64,000 nucleotides of DNA from Agathobaculum hominis (GTDB lineage Bacteria > Bacillota > Clostridia > Oscillospirales > Butyricicoccaceae). Positions 62,545 through 64,000 of the stretch are shown here, in pieces. The translations under genes and the position numbers were made by a program. The notes below the pieces were generated by a model that worked only from the letters and a program-made list of their open reading frames with translations, searched no databases and had not been told where the DNA came from. How positions within the stretch are numbered: the first letter of the stretch is position 1; every line of letters starts with the position of its first letter. Location: contig NZ_JACOPK010000001.1 of NCBI RefSeq assembly GCF_014288055.1, positions 248,001 to 312,000 of the forward strand, written 5' to 3'.

Positions 62545-63513
62545 TTACGCAGCTTTCTTCGTCCTCAGCCCCATCGCCCGTACCTGCAATTCCTGCGAAT
62601 ACAGGCGGAGGGTATCGAACTCGCTGTCGGTTTCGTCAAGCTGGCGGCGGAAAAGTTCCTCGAACCGCTGCCTTTTCTCCTCAAGCTCGCGGATACGCTT
62701 TACCCAGCGTTCCAGAATAGCGGGACTTTGCGTACCATTGTTGATGAGGTGCGCGGCGCGTTCCTCGTACTCCTGCGCTTCGCGGCGCACGAGCGCGTAA
62801 AACTCGGCGGTCATTTTCTCGCGCTGCTTATCGTCGTCCGCAACGTAAAAACTGTTCACCACAAGCGGCTTGTCACTGCGGTTAGCCTCGTTCAGTGCTT
62901 CAAGAAAGTCCTCAAAAAGGTCTACCTTGTGCATTTGATGGCGCGGCACGAAGTACAGCTTGCCGTAAATCGAAATTGGCAAAGCGTCCAGTGACGCAAG
63001 GTAATGCGTTACGATCGTGTCGATCTGACTGCGGCCAAGGCAGTTGCGGTAAATCTCAAACCGCTGCTCCATCTCGCGACAAAGCTGTGGGACATCAACG
63101 GTCGTATCGTTCTGTTCAATATTGCAGAACATGGCATCGCGGTCGCGGTCATAGCACACATTCGCCAGTTTCTCGTACTGATTGGTGCTCAAACCCACAG
63201 TTTCGCGCACCAGTTCGCGCGAATAGATCTGTCCATCGCGCATATTGTCGCGGCAGTAGATGCGGAAAATCTCCTGCGAGCCGTGGCTGTTCTGTGTGAT
63301 ACTGCGTGTCACACGACCGGTCGCGTTACGGAATGCGTCCACGACCGAAATGCGCCGCGCGGCATACGGGAAGTTCATGGACAGGCAGATGCGCGTGAAA
63401 TCGTCCTTGTCTACCAGCACATCGGCCAGCGAATAATAGACAAATTTTCCGAGAAGCTGGTTTTCGTCAAGGTTTTCACCCTGAACGATCATAAAATTGT
63501 TCTGGTTATTCAT
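62545..63513 (-). CDS. conserved ICE protein (DUF6744-like), unknown function
   Basis: Protein of 322 residues without signal peptide. Landmarks: FMIVQGENLDENQLLGKFVYYSLADVLVDKDDF, MNFPYAARRISVVDAFRNATGRV, YGKLYFVPRHQMHKVDLFEDFLEAL and a helical, charged C-terminus (about 235-322) likely to form a coiled coil (RWVKRIRELEEKRQRFEELFRRQL). It looks like accessory proteins of plasmids and ICEs, also seen near primases. Function unknown. ATG 63513 follows AAGGAGAA, 12 bases after the primase-like gene. Confidence 0.65.
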   Translation of the reverse strand: MNNQNNFMIVQGENLDENQLLGKFVYYSLADVLVDKDDFTRICLSMNFPYAARRISVVDAFRNATGRVTRSITQNSHGSQEIFRIYCRDNMRDGQIYSRELVRETVGLSTNQYEKLANVCYDRDRDAMFCNIEQNDTTVDVPQLCREMEQRFEIYRNCLGRSQIDTIVTHYLASLDALPISIYGKLYFVPRHQMHKVDLFEDFLEALNEANRSDKPLVVNSFYVADDDKQREKMTAEFYALVRREAQEYEERAAHLINNGTQSPAILERWVKRIRELEEKRQRFEELFRRQLDETDSEFDTLRLYSQELQVRAMGLRTKKAA

Positions 63514-63525
63514 AAAAATTCTCCT

Positions 63526-64000
63526 TCAGCAGATTTTTTGTGCGGCAAGATAATCATCAATACCGTTGCAGGTTTCGTTCCATAATAACGTCCGGCATGG
63601 AAGTCCGCAGTCGGCAATCATCTGCCGCAGCCGCTTTCGTGCGGCTACAACTTGCGGATTGCGCAGCTTATCCATGTCAAATGCCTCGTAAACGGCAGTC
63701 AAATGCAGGTTTTTCAGTGTTTCCGGCAGATATTTGATTGCAGACACGCCGGGTACGCAGAGAAACAGCGTATCGCCGGACAGTGCACTGGCGGCATCGC
63801 CTTTCAGCGGTCCTTCGGTGATAACGGCGGTAGTTTTTGCACGATTGCCAGTCACATGAACCCAGCTTCGCGCAGGTGTGCCGCAAGGCCGGCCTGCACC
63901 GGACAGCCAGACATATTTCATGCGCTCGGCACTGTCGCGGCGGATTTGGATACCCTGTATGCGTCCGTCCGTATCGCGGACGGGAATCAGCAGACCGCTG
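63526..64000 (-). CDS. DUF3854/toprim-like primase-type protein (5' end beyond window)
   Basis: The frame is open to the window edge; internal ATG 63921 is not the start, since upstream SGLLIPVRDTDGRIQGIQIRR reads as native sequence. 158 C-terminal residues are present. Seen: GIQIRRDSAERMKYVWLSG, toprim-like VITEGPLKGDAASAL and FDMDK. This matches DUF3854/toprim regions at the C-terminus of plasmid and ICE primase-helicase proteins. Probably primes replication of the transferred strand. Confidence 0.72.
   Translation of the reverse strand, partial: SGLLIPVRDTDGRIQGIQIRRDSAERMKYVWLSGAGRPCGTPARSWVHVTGNRAKTTAVITEGPLKGDAASALSGDTLFLCVPGVSAIKYLPETLKNLHLTAVYEAFDMDKLRNPQVVAARKRLRQMIADCGLPCRTLLWNETCNGIDDYLAAQKIC

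Larger units (their letters stand above)
14320..64000. mobile_element. integrative conjugative element (left part)
   Basis: From the tRNA scar to the window end the genes are those of a conjugative element: ParA/ParB, RepA-type initiator, a type IV secretion set (Maff2/VirB2-like, TrbL/VirB6, PrgI/VirB3, VirB4, VirD4), a C39-like peptidase, surface adhesin and sortase. Cargo fills 40575-62482, and two more core-type genes follow. Gene families resemble Tn1549-like elements of Firmicutes, though the order differs. No integrase, excisionase or relaxase lies in the window; they should be to the right. Confidence 0.88.

Overview
The window looks like a fermentative, anaerobic Gram-positive Firmicute of the Oscillospiraceae/Ruminococcaceae type. 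The chromosome is moderately GC-rich, ribosome binding sites are strong AGGAGG, promoters are canonical TTGACA-N17-TATAAT, and it carries S-layer-homology proteins, sortase machinery and a conjugative element of the kind common in gut Clostridia. This is inferred from gene content; no species can be named.

Bases 1-14319 are ordinary chromosome: a Sir2 deacylase, a MetY-type sulfhydrylase behind a possible leader peptide, an imperfect 0.7 kb inverted repeat, a self-regulated zinc-uptake operon (zur-znuA-znuC-znuB), a CpXC protein, an ArsP_2-type membrane protein, a DEAD-box helicase, a phosphodiester-glycosidase-like protein facing an S-layer/WG-repeat protein, tRNA-Gly(CCC) and a MATE exporter.

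At 14320-14342 lies the 3' end of a tRNA (probably Ser) without its 5' part, with its terminator still on the chromosome side. From there to the window end runs an integrative conjugative element (ICE), incomplete here: no integrase or relaxase is seen. Its core from 14546 to 40532 holds parA/parB, a CAP protein, a giant thioester/Cna-B adhesin with a sortase, a Maff2/VirB2-like protein, a TrbL/VirB6-like channel, a C39-like peptidase, PrgI (VirB3), VirB4, VirD4, a RepA-type initiator and accessory proteins. Short foreign inserts sit in it: a DUF4143 ATPase, a TnpV remnant and a RelE/Phd-type toxin-antitoxin pair.

From 40575 to 62482 is cargo. First comes a 6.2 kb composite transposon of two inverted IS66 copies bounded by an 8-bp target duplication; it carries a two-gene CBASS defence operon (CD-NTase plus membrane-anchored SAVED effector) and an IS256-family element. 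Next are a secreted amidase pair and a translationally coupled pair, an ADP-ribosyltransferase-like protein with an HD dGTPase, which may be a second defence module. The rest (50740-62482) repeats one theme: exported S-layer/WG-repeat proteins next to proteins without signal peptides (DUF4855-like, phosphodiester-glycosidase-like, beta-rich), several sharing upstream motifs. The chromosomal pair left of the ICE has the same partners. ICE core genes resume at 62545 on the minus strand and run off the window.

The two best candidates for something undescribed are the ART-like/dGTPase pair and the surface-protein cluster with its shared upstream motifs.
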